A stretch of 64,000 nt of DNA from Bradyrhizobium sp. Ec3.3 (GCF_000472925.1 NZ_AXAS01000001.1:124001-188000), one strand, 5' to 3'. Positions 52,017 to 62,314 are shown, counted from the stretch's first letter. The notes: generated by a model from the sequence alone, not told the origin. Made by a program: numbers and translations.

Positions 52017-53417
52017 TCACTCGGTCAGATCCGGATTGATCAGCCGCTCGAACGAGAACATCTCGTCCCATTTCTCCTGCGTCAGCAGCTTGCGCTCGAC
52101 CACCACGATCTGGTGCAGCGACTTGCCGCTCTTGTAGCCCTCGCGGGCGATCTCGGCGCATTGCTTGTAGCCGAGCAGCGGCTTCAGAACGGTGACGATG
52201 CCGAGCGAGTTGAGCACCATGTTGCGGGTGTGCTCTTCGTTGGCGGTGATGCCGACGACGCAGTTCTCGCGCAGGCTGTTGACCGCGCGCTCCATGGTGC
52301 GGATCGAGAAGAACAGCGCGAACGAGATCACCGGCTCCATCACGTTGAGCTGGAGCTGGCCGGCGGAGGCCGCGAGCGTCACCGTGGTGTCGAGGCCGAT
52401 GACGAGGAAGCTGGTCTGGTTGACCACCTCGGGAATCACAGGGTTGACCTTGCCGGGCATGATGGACGAGCCCGGCTGAAGCTGCGGCAGGTTGATCTCG
52501 TTGAAGCCGGCGCGCGGGCCGGAGGCCAGCAGACGAATGTCGTTGCAGATCTTGGTGAGCTTGCTCGCGGTGCGCTTCAAGACGCCGGAGAGCTGCACAT
52601 AGGCGCCGGTGTCCGACGTCGCCTCCACGAGGTCGCCGGCGAGCACGAAGTCGACACCGGTCAGCGCGCTCAAATGCCGGACCGCGACCTTTGGATAGCC
52701 GGGCGCCGCGGTGACCGAGGTGCCGATCGCGGTGGCGCCGAGATTGATCTCGCGCAACAGCGCGCGAGCTTCCGAGATACGATCGACCTCTTCGCCGATC
52801 GTGGTGCCCCAGCCGCGGAATTCGGCGCCGAGCGACATCGGCACCGCGTCCTGGAGGTGCGTGCGGCCCATCTTCAGCACGCGATCGAACTCGCGCCCCT
52901 TGGCGAAGAATGCCTCCTGCAGCTGCCGCAGCGCCGTCATGTAGCTTTCGAGCCGCAGGATCAGCGCCAGGCGGAAGGCGGTCGGATAGGTGTCGTTGGT
53001 CGACTGGCCGTAATTGACATGGTCGTTCGGGCTGACGTGCTGGTAGTCGCCCTTCGCAAAGCCGAGCGATTCCAGCGCGAGGTTGGCGATCACCTCGTTG
53101 GCATTCATGTTGGTCGAGGTGCCCGCGCCGCCCTGGATGAAATCGGTGACGAACTGATCCATCATGTCGCCGGCGATGACGCGGTCGCAGCCGAGGATGA
53201 TCGCGTCCGCGACCTTGGCGTCGATCGCGCCGAGGTCGCGATTGGCCATCGCTGCGGCCTTCTTCACGTAGCCAAGCGCCTTCACGAAGTAAGGCTCCTG
53301 GTTCATCGGAATGCCGGTGATGTGGAAGTTCTCCTTCCCGCGGATGGTCTGGACGCCGTAGTAGATGTTGTCGGCGATCTCACGCTGTCCGAGGAAGTCC
53401 TGCTCCGTACGGCTCAT
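52017..53417 (-). CDS. aspA: Aspartate ammonia-lyase
   Basis: A 466-residue enzyme of the fumarase/aspartase superfamily. The signature GSSIMPGKVNP lies near residue 320, and the N-terminal YYGVQTIRGKENF and GAGTSTNMNANEV blocks are typical of aspartase rather than fumarase. It converts aspartate to fumarate and ammonia. It stands alone, with no transporter beside it. Confidence 0.9.
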   Translation of the reverse strand: MSRTEQDFLGQREIADNIYYGVQTIRGKENFHITGIPMNQEPYFVKALGYVKKAAAMANRDLGAIDAKVADAIILGCDRVIAGDMMDQFVTDFIQGGAGTSTNMNANEVIANLALESLGFAKGDYQHVSPNDHVNYGQSTNDTYPTAFRLALILRLESYMTALRQLQEAFFAKGREFDRVLKMGRTHLQDAVPMSLGAEFRGWGTTIGEEVDRISEARALLREINLGATAIGTSVTAAPGYPKVAVRHLSALTGVDFVLAGDLVEATSDTGAYVQLSGVLKRTASKLTKICNDIRLLASGPRAGFNEINLPQLQPGSSIMPGKVNPVIPEVVNQTSFLVIGLDTTVTLAASAGQLQLNVMEPVISFALFFSIRTMERAVNSLRENCVVGITANEEHTRNMVLNSLGIVTVLKPLLGYKQCAEIAREGYKSGKSLHQIVVVERKLLTQEKWDEMFSFERLINPDLTE

Positions 53418-53456
53418 AGGCGCTCCTTAAGGTTTGCTCGCGCGCAGGTCATCGCC

Positions 53457-54002
53457 TCAGTTCTGGCACAGCGCGCTGGTGACGAACGTATCGGTGCGGC
53501 AGTCATCCGACTTGCGGGTCCTGCCGGGAATCAGGACCTTTGCCGAACAGCTTTGCGCGGAGTCCGCGTTCAGGCTCTTGCCTTCCTTGTAGCCTTTGCC
53601 CTGGCAGAGCCTGTCGGCGGCCTGCTTGCAATCGGGCGCGCCGTTTGGCGAGGCCGGACAGGCCACACGCCCCGACACCAAGCTCGATGGCTTTGCCATG
53701 CGCGACAGATCGTCGATGGTCTCGCTCGGACTTTTGATCGGCGGCAGGATCGAGGGCAGCTTGTCGAACAGCTTGCCCATTTCGTTGATCAGACCGGGAT
53801 TTTCCTCGCGCGCCGGTGGGGCTGATGCCGTGGGAGTAGATTGTGGCGGCGGCGCCTGCGGCCCGGCGTCTTGAAGGCCGAGCGACGGCGCGGGGGCCGT
53901 TGACTGTGCCCATCCGGGCCCGGCGATACCAGGCAGTAGGAATAGCGCCGCTGTCACAATCATCCAGAGTCGCGTGACCGGATTGCCGGATCGAACCATC
54001 AT
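53457..54002 (-). CDS. Secreted hypothetical protein with six cysteines
   Basis: A 181-residue protein with a signal peptide (residues 1-33, ending GWAQ), a Pro/Ala-rich linker and a C-terminal domain with six cysteines (CPASPNGAPDCKQAADRLC, then CSAK, DDCRTD and ALCQN). The linker region has a helix LINEMGKLFDKLPSIL. Family not recognised; periplasmic. Confidence 0.68.
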   Translation of the reverse strand: MMVRSGNPVTRLWMIVTAALFLLPGIAGPGWAQSTAPAPSLGLQDAGPQAPPPQSTPTASAPPAREENPGLINEMGKLFDKLPSILPPIKSPSETIDDLSRMAKPSSLVSGRVACPASPNGAPDCKQAADRLCQGKGYKEGKSLNADSAQSCSAKVLIPGRTRKSDDCRTDTFVTSALCQN

Positions 54003-54066
54003 GGCCCAACCGTAACCGAAGCCGGCGCGCCGGCAAAGCGCCTGACGCGCCGTCAGATAAGCTTGA

Positions 54067-54648
54067 TCAGATCAGCTTGATCGCGATCACGAAGCCGAGC
54101 ACCAGCACCGCAGCGAAGATCGCCACCCACAATCCGAGATGCCGCTCGATCCTGACCCGAATCCAATCGCCATAGCGGTTGAGCAGGATGGCCGCGATGA
54201 AGAAGCGGCCGCCGCGTGCAATGATGGAGAACAGGACGAACAGAAGCAGATTGTAGCCGGCAAAGCCCGAGGTGATGGTGACGAGCTTGTAGGGGATCGG
54301 TGTCAGGCCCTTGAGCAGGATGATCACGGCGCCCCATTCGGCGTATTTGGCACGGAATCCCTCGACCTGGTCGCCGAGCCCGTAGAGCTGGATCAGCCAA
54401 TGACCTAGCGAGTCATAGAGCAGCGCACCGATGGCGTAGCCCAGGATGCCGCCCAGCACCGAGGTCGCGGTGCAGACCGTGGCGTAGACCCAGGCGCGCT
54501 GCGGGCGCGCCAACGACATCGGCACCAGCATCACGTCCGGAGGGACGGGAAAGAACGAGCTTTCTGCGAAAGCCACGGCGCCCATGATCCAGAGCGCGTA
54601 GGGCTTGTGGGCGGCGTCGATGCACCAATCGTAGATACGTTTCAGCAT
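54067..54648 (-). CDS. YqaA/DedA-type membrane protein
   Basis: A 193-residue membrane protein with a VTT domain. ESSFFPVPPDVMLVPM near residue 28 and GLTPIPYKLVTITSGFAG near 115 are the paired reentrant motifs. The ATG giving MLKRIYDWCID was chosen. DedA-like proteins help lipid flipping and membrane homeostasis. Confidence 0.8.
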   Translation of the reverse strand: MLKRIYDWCIDAAHKPYALWIMGAVAFAESSFFPVPPDVMLVPMSLARPQRAWVYATVCTATSVLGGILGYAIGALLYDSLGHWLIQLYGLGDQVEGFRAKYAEWGAVIILLKGLTPIPYKLVTITSGFAGYNLLLFVLFSIIARGGRFFIAAILLNRYGDWIRVRIERHLGLWVAIFAAVLVLGFVIAIKLI

Positions 54649-54714
54649 GGCGCCGCGATGAAGCACCATGGGACGGATTTGTCCATCGCAAGATGGGGCC
54701 GGTTTGTTCCGCTT

Positions 54715-55119
54715 CTAGTGGCGCTTGCGTGCCGCGCGGCCCTCGAGCGCGACAATTGGCCGCCGGGTGGCAACGCGGGGCGAGGCAACTTTGGGCAGTT
54801 TCATCGGCGATTTCGGCAGCTTCTCGGCGATGCCGAGCATGTCTTCCCGCCGCGCCATCTCGCGCCAGACATCCTGAGGCCGCACGCCGGCCGCGGCCCA
54901 GAGCACGGTGAGATTGTAGAGAAGGTCGGCGCTTTCCCGGATCACGGCTTCGCTATCGCCATGAACCGCGTCGATGACCACCTCGATGGCTTCCTCAGCC
55001 AGTTTTTTCGCCATTTTGGCCGGGCCGCGCTGAAACAGCCGGGCGGTGCGCGATGTTGCCGGATCAAGATCCCTGGCCGCGAGCACAGCCAGATATAGCC
55101 GCTCAAGCGAATCACTCAT
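54715..55119 (-). CDS. Phosphoribosyl-ATP pyrophosphatase-like protein (HisE family)
   Basis: A 134-residue all-alpha NTP pyrophosphohydrolase. The metal-binding motif KLAEEAIEVVIDA and the ESADLLYNLTVLW block match HisE. A basic tail of about 35 residues follows the domain (residues 100-134). No other histidine-biosynthesis gene is nearby, so it is either an orphan hisE or a paralogue. Confidence 0.75.
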   Translation of the reverse strand: MSDSLERLYLAVLAARDLDPATSRTARLFQRGPAKMAKKLAEEAIEVVIDAVHGDSEAVIRESADLLYNLTVLWAAAGVRPQDVWREMARREDMLGIAEKLPKSPMKLPKVASPRVATRRPIVALEGRAARKRH

Positions 55120-55184
55120 GTACTCAAAACTACTCTAAACCAATGGTAGACGCGTTAACGTCCGACAATAAAAGCAAAATTTAA

Positions 55185-55207
55185 GCCGGCGCGGCAAGCG
55201 CGCCGGC
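55185..55207 (-). terminator. Strong terminator after the Gly/Tyr-rich protein gene
   Basis: GCCGGCGCG and CGCGCCGGC form a 9-bp stem with a GCAAG loop; on the - strand it is followed by TTAAATTTTGCTTTTATT. It lies 17 bp after the stop of the gene at 55225-55596. Confidence 0.75.
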
Positions 55208-55224
55208 TCGTCGTGGTCAACGGC

Positions 55225-55596
55225 TTACCAACAATACGCGCCGCTTCGGCTACAAGTGGCAAAGGGATCGCGACCGACATTGCCATTGTACGGGTAGTTC
55301 GGATCGCTCCCGTAGTAACCCGGGCCCCTGTAGTAGGCCGGCCCACCGTAATAGACTGGCCCGCCGTAGTAGGCGGGTCCGCCATAGTCATAGGCGTATG
55401 CATCGCGGGCGGCGGCGATCGCAAGGCCCGTGCCGACGATGCCGGCGAAGGCCGCGGCCGCAGCGGCTCCGCCACCACCATGCCAGTGGCGGCCGCCCGC
55501 GAACGAGGTCGAGGGGATAGCGGTCGTGAGCGCCAGCACGGCGGCGGTGGCGAATATGGCCTTGCGGCCTGCAAATCTTGAAGCTTGGTCGAACAT
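55225..55596 (-). CDS. Secreted Gly/Tyr-rich repeat protein
   Basis: A 123-residue protein with AGGAG upstream of ATG. Residues 1-33 form a signal peptide; a Gly/His/Ala segment follows, then a tandem run of five to six GGPxYY units (PAYYGGPVYYGGPAYYRGPG is the repeat region) and a C-terminal end with CSRSGAYCW. Such proteins are common in Bradyrhizobium-like genomes; function unknown. Confidence 0.72.
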   Translation of the reverse strand: MFDQASRFAGRKAIFATAAVLALTTAIPSTSFAGGRHWHGGGGAAAAAAFAGIVGTGLAIAAARDAYAYDYGGPAYYGGPVYYGGPAYYRGPGYYGSDPNYPYNGNVGRDPFATCSRSGAYCW

Positions 55597-55818
55597 GACT
55601 TTGGACTCCTTGGGACCTTCAATGGGTGCCTGGGGACAGGCTTTATTCGCTTAAAACCCGCGCATCCCATGTTGGGTTCCCCAACCCAACAGAAGCTGAA
55701 CGGCGACAAATTCGCGCGGAGATTGCGAAATCGTGATGCGTTCCGCTCATCAACCGTTCAGGTTTGATCGGCCAGGATGACGACCGCCGGCGCTTTGCAA
55801 GCGTCACAAAAAGAAACA

Positions 55819-56898
55819 ATGCTGGTCCGGCCTGAATTCATGCGCGCATGCCCGACATCCCTCTCCCGCTGTCTGTTGGCTCTCTGGATCGGGCTCGCGG
55901 TGCTGGCGTGCTCGGGCCCGCGCTCGGCGAGCGCCGCAGACGACGCCGCTCGGCATGTCGCGATCCAGTTCACTTTCGACCGCCCGATTGAATCGAGCAT
56001 GGCGCCGTTCTTCATGGCGGCGAAGGACGGATTGTTCGGCGCCGAGCATCTCGCCGTGTCGTTCGGCAGCGCCGCGGGCTCGCCGGAGGCGCTTGCGCGC
56101 ATCGCCAGGGGCGACAGCGATCTCGCCCTCGTCGACATCAACGAATTGATCCGCTTTCGCGACAGGACAGACGCCCCGCCGATCAAGGCCGTGTTCGTGC
56201 TGTTCAACCGCGCGCCCTACGCGATCGTCGCGCGCAGGAGCCGGGGCATCCATACGCTGTCCGATCTCGAGGGCAAGACGGTCGGCGTTGCCGACAGCGA
56301 TCTGTCGATCCGGCTGTGGCCGGCGCTCGCGCATCAGAACGGGGTCAACGCGGCGCACGTGAAATTCTACAAGATGAGTGCTGCGGTGCGCGAACCGATC
56401 CTGTCCGCCGGACAGGTCGATGCCGTCGCCGGGTTCAGCTATCTGTCGGCCGTGAATTTGCGCGACCGTGGCGTGCCGGCCGACGATCTCGCGGTGCTGC
56501 GCTATGCCGATTATGGCTGCGAGGCCTATGGCTTTGCCGTGGTGGTGAACCCGTCCTTTGCCGCGTCGAAGTCGGACGCCGTGAAAGGTTTCGTTCGCGC
56601 GCTGATCGGCGGGCTCAATGCAACGGTCAAGGAGCCGGAGCGCGCGGTCGACGAGACCGTTAGCCGGATGGAGGACGGCGTGCGCGACCTCGAGCTCGCG
56701 CGGCTATCCACCGTGCTTGCCGACAACATCCTGACCGACGAGGTCCGGCGCAACGGCCTCGGCAGCGTCGATCCCGCCCGCTTCGATCGCGCGATCGACC
56801 AGATCGGGCTGGATTTCAAGTTCCGCAAGCGCCCCACCGCGAGCGATATTTTCGACGAACAGTTCCTGCCGCCTGTGGCTGGCCGGCTGATCAATTGA
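55819..56898 (+). CDS. ABC transporter substrate-binding protein, NMT1/SsuA type
   Basis: A 359-residue periplasmic binding protein. A signal peptide with AVLACSGPRSASA precedes IQFTFDRPIESSMAPFFMAAKDGLF (key pieces MAPFFMAAKDGLF and SFGSAAGSPEALARI), the standard NMT1/THI5-like start. A lipobox-like LACS may make it a lipoprotein. The ATG at 55819 is chosen; 55840 is an alternative. No permease or ATPase is adjacent, so it is an orphan binding protein. Confidence 0.78.
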   Translation: MLVRPEFMRACPTSLSRCLLALWIGLAVLACSGPRSASAADDAARHVAIQFTFDRPIESSMAPFFMAAKDGLFGAEHLAVSFGSAAGSPEALARIARGDSDLALVDINELIRFRDRTDAPPIKAVFVLFNRAPYAIVARRSRGIHTLSDLEGKTVGVADSDLSIRLWPALAHQNGVNAAHVKFYKMSAAVREPILSAGQVDAVAGFSYLSAVNLRDRGVPADDLAVLRYADYGCEAYGFAVVVNPSFAASKSDAVKGFVRALIGGLNATVKEPERAVDETVSRMEDGVRDLELARLSTVLADNILTDEVRRNGLGSVDPARFDRAIDQIGLDFKFRKRPTASDIFDEQFLPPVAGRLIN

Positions 56899-56990
56899 AT
56901 AAAACTGACAGCTTCGGCTGTATCTTGCGGCCCATCCCTGATTAGAATGCTACCTCGTTCGATCCCGCCCGCGCGAGTGCCGTGCCTTTC

Positions 56991-58787
56991 ATGTCGATCC
57001 TTCGTCTCTACACCCGCGTTCTTGAGCTGCTCGGCAAGGAGGCGCGGCTGGGCTGGCTGCTGGCAGTCGCCAACCTGCTGCTTGCGGCGGCGCAGTTCGC
57101 CGAGCCCGTGCTGTTCGGCAAGATCGTCGACGTGCTCTCCGGCAAGACCGTCGCGGGTTCGAACTCCGCCTGGCCGTTCCTGTTCGCCTGGGTCGCGTTC
57201 GGGCTGTTCACGATCGGCTGCAGCGCGCTGGTGGCGCTGCATGCCGACCGGCTCGCCCATCGCCAGCGCCAGGCGGTACTGACGGATTATTTCGAGCATA
57301 TCCTGCAACTGCCGCTGACCTTCCACTCCGGCACCCATTCCGGACGGCTGATGAAGGTGATGCTGAACGGCACCGACGCGCTGTGGCGGCTGTGGCTCGG
57401 CTTCTTCCGCGAGCATTTTGCCGCGATCCTGTCGGTGTTCGTGCTGCTGCCGCTGTCGCTCTATCTGAACTGGCGGCTCGCGATCCTGCTGTTCGCGCTC
57501 TGCATCGTGTTCACGGCGCTGACGACCTTCGTCGTGCGCAAGACCTACGGCATGCAGATGACGGTCGAGGAGCACTATAGCGACCTCTCCGCGCGCGCCT
57601 CCGACGCGCTCGGCAATGTCGCGCTGGTGCAGAGTTTCGTGCGCGTCGAAGCCGAGGTGCAGGGACTGCGCTTCGTTGCCGACCAGTTGCTCGCGGCACA
57701 AATGCCCGTACTGTCCTGGTGGGCGCTCGTCACCGTCATCACGCGCGCCTCCACCACCATTACGGTGCTCGCGATCTTCACGCTCGGCATCGCGCTGCAC
57801 GACCAGGGGCTGACGACGGTCGGCGAGATCGTGATGTTCGTGAGCTTTGCAACGCTGCTGATCCAGAAGCTCGAGCAGGTCGTGGGCTTCGTCAACAACG
57901 TCTTCATGGAGGCGCCACGCTTACGCGAATTCTTCAACGTGCTCGATGCCGTGCCCGCCGTGCACGACCGGCCCGATGCGATCGACGTCGGGCGCCTGTC
58001 GGGCCTTGTCGAGTTCCACGACGTCACCTTCTCCTATGACGGCAAGCGGCCGGCGGTCGAGGACCTCTCCTTCACCGCACTGCCCGGACAGACGATCGCA
58101 CTGGTCGGTTCGACCGGCGCCGGCAAGTCGACCGCGATCGCGCTTCTGCATCGTGCGTTCGATCCGCAATCCGGCTTCATCAAGATCGACGGCATGGACG
58201 TGCGCGGCGTGACGCTGACATCGCTGCGGCGGAACATAGGCGTGGTGTTCCAGGAGGCGCTGCTGTTCAACCGCTCGATCACGGAGAATTTGCGCGTCGG
58301 CAAGCCGGACGCAACCGACGCGGAGATGCGGCTCGCGGCCGAGCGCGCGCAGGCGCTCGAATTCATCGAGCGCAGCGGCGGCTTCGAGACCAATGCCGGC
58401 GAGCGCGGGCGCATGCTGTCCGGCGGCGAGCGGCAGCGGCTGTCGATCGCGCGTGCGCTGCTGAAGGACCCGCCAATCCTGATCCTGGACGAGGCCACCA
58501 GCGCGCTCGATGCCGTCACCGAGGCGAAGGTCAACGCTGCTCTCGATGAAGTGATGCGAGGCCGCACCACCTTCGTGATTGCCCATCGCCTCTCCACCAT
58601 CCGCAACGCCACGCGGATCCTGGTGTTCGACAGCGGCCGCGTGATCGAAAGCGGAACTTTCGATGAACTCGTGGCCAAAGGCGGCCATTTCGCCGCGCTC
58701 GCCAAGGCCCAGTTCATGGTGCAGGAAAATGCACGGGCGAGCGTGGCGGCGGCAGAGGCCGCAGCCTCGGCTGTGAAGTCCCGGTAA
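56991..58787 (+). CDS. ndvA: Cyclic beta-1,2-glucan ABC exporter (NdvA/ChvA)
   Basis: A 598-residue half-transporter. The first 300 residues hold six membrane segments, beginning [19 protein letters not shown], and [16 protein letters not shown] matches the NdvA first helix region. The ATPase domain has [25 protein letters not shown] and [10 protein letters not shown]. NdvA exports cyclic glucans to the periplasm for osmoadaptation and plant interaction. The ATG at 56991 is preferred over a GTG nine bases earlier. Confidence 0.85.
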   Translation: MSILRLYTRVLELLGKEARLGWLLAVANLLLAAAQFAEPVLFGKIVDVLSGKTVAGSNSAWPFLFAWVAFGLFTIGCSALVALHADRLAHRQRQAVLTDYFEHILQLPLTFHSGTHSGRLMKVMLNGTDALWRLWLGFFREHFAAILSVFVLLPLSLYLNWRLAILLFALCIVFTALTTFVVRKTYGMQMTVEEHYSDLSARASDALGNVALVQSFVRVEAEVQGLRFVADQLLAAQMPVLSWWALVTVITRASTTITVLAIFTLGIALHDQGLTTVGEIVMFVSFATLLIQKLEQVVGFVNNVFMEAPRLREFFNVLDAVPAVHDRPDAIDVGRLSGLVEFHDVTFSYDGKRPAVEDLSFTALPGQTIALVGSTGAGKSTAIALLHRAFDPQSGFIKIDGMDVRGVTLTSLRRNIGVVFQEALLFNRSITENLRVGKPDATDAEMRLAAERAQALEFIERSGGFETNAGERGRMLSGGERQRLSIARALLKDPPILILDEATSALDAVTEAKVNAALDEVMRGRTTFVIAHRLSTIRNATRILVFDSGRVIESGTFDELVAKGGHFAALAKAQFMVQENARASVAAAEAAASAVKSR

Positions 58788-58968
58788 AACCGTCGAAATT
58801 CGGCCTATTTCATCGCTGAATACCGGGCCCAGCCCCCTGTTCTCGGTGAACGAGCCGGTATAGGTTTGCACCCGCCGCAAGCGGCGGCACTGACATACGC
58901 TTCATACCCGAACCTCAGATCATGAGAACCGCATTATCGAGCGGCTCTCCAAGGACCGGAATCGGATA

Positions 58969-60426
58969 GTGCACTTCTTTCGCCCGCTGCTTCGCCTCGC
59001 CCCGTTGAACCTGGCCGTCGTGGCCGCCGCGCTGATGCTGCTCGCGCCGCGCGACGCGCGCGCCGAGGCGCTGCTTCTGATCGAGGCCGAGAGCGGCAAG
59101 GTCTTGCAGGCGGAGAATGCGACCATTCCCTGGTATCCCGCCTCGGTGACCAAGATCATGACCGCCTATGTCACGCTGAAGGCGGTGAAGGACGGCAAGC
59201 TCACGCTCGACACGCTGCTGACGGTCTCACCGACGGCCGCTTCGCAATCGCCCTCGAAGATGGGCTTTCGCCCCGGCACGCAGGTCACCGTCGACAACGC
59301 GCTGAAGATGATGATGGTCAAGTCTGCGAACGACATGGCCGTGGTGCTCGCCGAGGGCGTCGGCGGTTCGATCGACGGCTTCTCGGCGATGATGAACCAG
59401 ACCGCGCAAAAGCTCGGCATGACGCAGACGAGCTACGTCAATCCCAACGGCCTGCCCGCCGACGGCCAGATCACCTCGGCGCGCGATCTCGGAATCCTTT
59501 CGCGCTCGTTCCTGCGCGACCTGCCGGAATACGAATATTTCGTGCATATCCCGGCGATCCGTTTCGGCAAGCGCATCACGCCAAACTTCAACAAGCTGAT
59601 CGGCCGCTATCCCGGCGCCGACGGTTTCAAGACCGGCTTCATCTGCGCCTCCGGCTACAACCTCGTGGCATCGGCGTCGCGCAACGGACGGCGGCTGATC
59701 GCGGTGGTGCTCGGCGCCAATTCCGGCACCGCGCGCGCGGTCAAGGCGGCGCAGCTTCTCGAGCGCGGTTTCTCGCAGGACACGCTGTCGTGGTTGCGTC
59801 CCGCGCTCGGCACGGTCGACAGCCTCGCGCCGGTCGACGCCTCGCCGCCGAATCTGCGCGACGAGATGTGCGGCGGCCACCGCAAGCGGCCGGCCAGCGA
59901 CGACGACGATGCACTGATCGCAACCAATGGCGGCACGGGCGGATCGACGTCCCTGACCGGCGGCGAAGCCCAGGTGACGTTCTTCACCGCCGGCCTGCAA
60001 CCGCCCACGATGAAGGCTTCGGATCTGATGGCCTCGGCCGCGGCGGCCGTCGAGCCAGTGCCGGTCTATACCGGCCCGACCCGGACCGGCGCCGCCCTGA
60101 TTGCGGCGGTCGCGGCCGATGCCGACCAGCAGGCGACCCCAAAGGCGCGAGGCAAGAAGTCGCGCGTTGCGGCGAAGAAGCCTGACGCGAGCGACAAGCC
60201 AAAAGATGCGGGCAAGGACGCCAAGTCGAGCGCCAAGCTCGATGCCAAGCCGGATGCGAAGGGCGAAGCCAAACCCGCAGCCAGGCCGGTCAAGCACGCC
60301 AATGCGAAACCCGACGCGGCTGCGAAGGGCGCGGAAAAGCCGGCGGCGAACGGCGATTCCGCTGCCAAACCCGCCAAGCCGAAGACGACCACCAAGCCCG
60401 CGAAGCCTGCGCCCAATAACAGTTAA
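58969..60426 (+). CDS. D-alanyl-D-alanine carboxypeptidase with long basic tail
   Basis: A 485-residue penicillin-binding protein of the DacA/DacC family. A signal peptide (residues 1-32, ending ARA) precedes the catalytic motifs S59-V-T-K62, S119-A-N121 and K221-T-G223. The catalytic domain ends near 275; after a linker, residues about 385-485 are a Lys/Ala/Pro low-complexity tail. The start is GTG. It trims peptidoglycan pentapeptides. The tail is much longer than usual and may bind the cell wall or membrane. Confidence 0.85.
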   Translation: MHFFRPLLRLAPLNLAVVAAALMLLAPRDARAEALLLIEAESGKVLQAENATIPWYPASVTKIMTAYVTLKAVKDGKLTLDTLLTVSPTAASQSPSKMGFRPGTQVTVDNALKMMMVKSANDMAVVLAEGVGGSIDGFSAMMNQTAQKLGMTQTSYVNPNGLPADGQITSARDLGILSRSFLRDLPEYEYFVHIPAIRFGKRITPNFNKLIGRYPGADGFKTGFICASGYNLVASASRNGRRLIAVVLGANSGTARAVKAAQLLERGFSQDTLSWLRPALGTVDSLAPVDASPPNLRDEMCGGHRKRPASDDDDALIATNGGTGGSTSLTGGEAQVTFFTAGLQPPTMKASDLMASAAAAVEPVPVYTGPTRTGAALIAAVAADADQQATPKARGKKSRVAAKKPDASDKPKDAGKDAKSSAKLDAKPDAKGEAKPAARPVKHANAKPDAAAKGAEKPAANGDSAAKPAKPKTTTKPAKPAPNNS

Positions 60427-60616
60427 CGGCGCGCCGGCCGACGGCTGCACCTGCACTTCGCAACTGCGACAGCGCCGTTTGCGACGATTCCAGTAGCCAC
60501 TTTCGGGCCGTTGTCCTAAGCCTCAACCGCTTGCCAGCGGTTGCGGCAGGCTCAATACTGCGTGAAACGAGGCAAGCCTGAGACACATCGGGCTCTGGTT
60601 TAGGAGGGGAGTACCT

Positions 60617-62302
60617 ATGGAGCGCATCTGGCTCAAGCAATATCCGCCCGGCGTGCCAGCCGATATCGAGCCGACGCAATACGCATCGCTGGTCGATCTC
60701 CTGGAGGAGAGCTTTGCGAAGTTCGCCGACCGCAAGGCCTTCATCTGCATGGACAAGGCGATCAGCTACCGCGATCTCGACCAGATGTCGCTGGCGCTTG
60801 CCTCCTATCTGCAAGGCCGCGGCCTGCAGCGCGGCGCGCGCGTCGCGATCATGATGCCGAACGTGCTGCAATATCCGGTCGCGACCGCGGCCGTGCTGCG
60901 CGCGGGCTTCGCGGTCGTCAACGTCAACCCGCTCTATACGCCGCGCGAGCTCGAGCACCAGCTCAAGGACTCCGGCGCCGAAGCCATTTTCGTGCTGGAG
61001 AATTTTGCCCACACCGTCGAGCAGGTGATCGCCAAGACGTCCGTCAAGCACGTCGTCATCGCGAGCATGGGCGACCTGCTCGGCTTCAAGGGCGTGATCG
61101 TCAACCTCGTCGTTCGCCGCGTGAAGAAGATGGTGCCGGCCTATTCGCTGCCGGGAGCGATCGCCTTCAACGATGCGCTGGCGGCGGGCCGCAGCGCGAC
61201 CTTCAACAAGCCAAAACTCTCACCCGGCGACGTCGCCTTCCTGCAATATACCGGCGGCACGACCGGCGTCTCCAAGGGCGCGACGCTGCTTCACCGCAAC
61301 ATCGTCGCCAACGTGCTGCAGAACGACGCCTGGCTCCAACCGGCGGTCGCCGCGCCTCCGCATGTCGACCAGCTCATGATCGTCTGCGCGCTGCCGCTCT
61401 ATCACATCTTCGCGCTGACGGCCTGCTACCTGCTCGCGGTGCGTGCCGGCGGCTGCAACCTGTTGATCCCCAACCCGCGCGACATCCCCGGCTTCATCAA
61501 GGAGCTGGCGAAGTACCAGGTCAACAGCTTCCCGGCGGTTAACACGCTCTACAACGGGCTGATGCACCATCCCGACTTCAGGAAGCTCGACTTCTCGAAG
61601 CTGAAGATCTCCAACGGCGGGGGCATGGCCGTGCAGCGCCCGGTCGCCGAGCAGTGGAAATCGGTGACCGGCTGCTTCATCGCGGAAGGCTATGGCCTGT
61701 CGGAGACCGCGCCGACCCTCACCTGCAATCCGGCGACCACGACCGAGTTCTCCGGCTCGATCGGCATTCCCGTGCCCTCGACCTGGATCTCGATCCGCGA
61801 CGACGACGGCAACGAGGTGGCGCTGGGACAGCCCGGCGAAATCTGCGCCAAGGGCCCGCAGGTGATGGCGGGCTACTGGAACAGGCCCGAGGAGACCGCC
61901 AAGGTCATGACCGCGGACGGCTATTTCCGCACAGGCGACATCGGCGTGATGGACGAGAAGGGTTACATCAAGATCGTCGATCGCAAGAAGGACATGATTC
62001 TGGTCTCGGGCTTCAACGTCTATCCGAACGAGATCGAGGAAGTGATCGCGAGCCATCCGGGCGTGCTCGAATGCGCCGTGATCGGCATTCCCGATGCGAA
62101 GTCGGGCGAGGCGGTGAAGGCCTTCGTGGTGAAGAAGGACCCGAACCTGACGGCCGAGGACGTGATCAAGTTCTGCCACGAGCAGCTCACCGGCTACAAA
62201 GTGCCCAAGCACATCGAGTTCAGGACCGAGCTGCCGAAAACCAATGTCGGCAAGATTTTGCGCCGGCAGCTCCGCGACGAGAAGAAGGCCGAGGCGGCGT
62301 AA
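60617..62302 (+). CDS. Long-chain fatty acid-CoA ligase
   Basis: A 561-residue acyl-AMP synthetase. The AMP-binding signature YTGGTTGVSKGATLLHRN, GYGLSETAPT, the GYFRTGDIG hinge and the C-terminal catalytic Lys in LPKTNVGKILRR are all present. GGAGGGGAG lies before the ATG. It activates long-chain fatty acids for beta-oxidation or lipid synthesis. The sequence resembles FadD. Confidence 0.88.
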   Translation: MERIWLKQYPPGVPADIEPTQYASLVDLLEESFAKFADRKAFICMDKAISYRDLDQMSLALASYLQGRGLQRGARVAIMMPNVLQYPVATAAVLRAGFAVVNVNPLYTPRELEHQLKDSGAEAIFVLENFAHTVEQVIAKTSVKHVVIASMGDLLGFKGVIVNLVVRRVKKMVPAYSLPGAIAFNDALAAGRSATFNKPKLSPGDVAFLQYTGGTTGVSKGATLLHRNIVANVLQNDAWLQPAVAAPPHVDQLMIVCALPLYHIFALTACYLLAVRAGGCNLLIPNPRDIPGFIKELAKYQVNSFPAVNTLYNGLMHHPDFRKLDFSKLKISNGGGMAVQRPVAEQWKSVTGCFIAEGYGLSETAPTLTCNPATTTEFSGSIGIPVPSTWISIRDDDGNEVALGQPGEICAKGPQVMAGYWNRPEETAKVMTADGYFRTGDIGVMDEKGYIKIVDRKKDMILVSGFNVYPNEIEEVIASHPGVLECAVIGIPDAKSGEAVKAFVVKKDPNLTAEDVIKFCHEQLTGYKVPKHIEFRTELPKTNVGKILRRQLRDEKKAEAA

Positions 62303-62314
62303 GCCGGCGCCTCG

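Noticed and set aside
51939-53825. 628-codon + strand frame
   Set aside because: Runs antisense through aspartase, whose signature motifs are clear on the - strand.
55280-55400. Repeated short units that could suggest a CRISPR-like array
   Set aside because: They are tandem GGPxYY codons inside the Gly/Tyr-rich protein, with no spacers.
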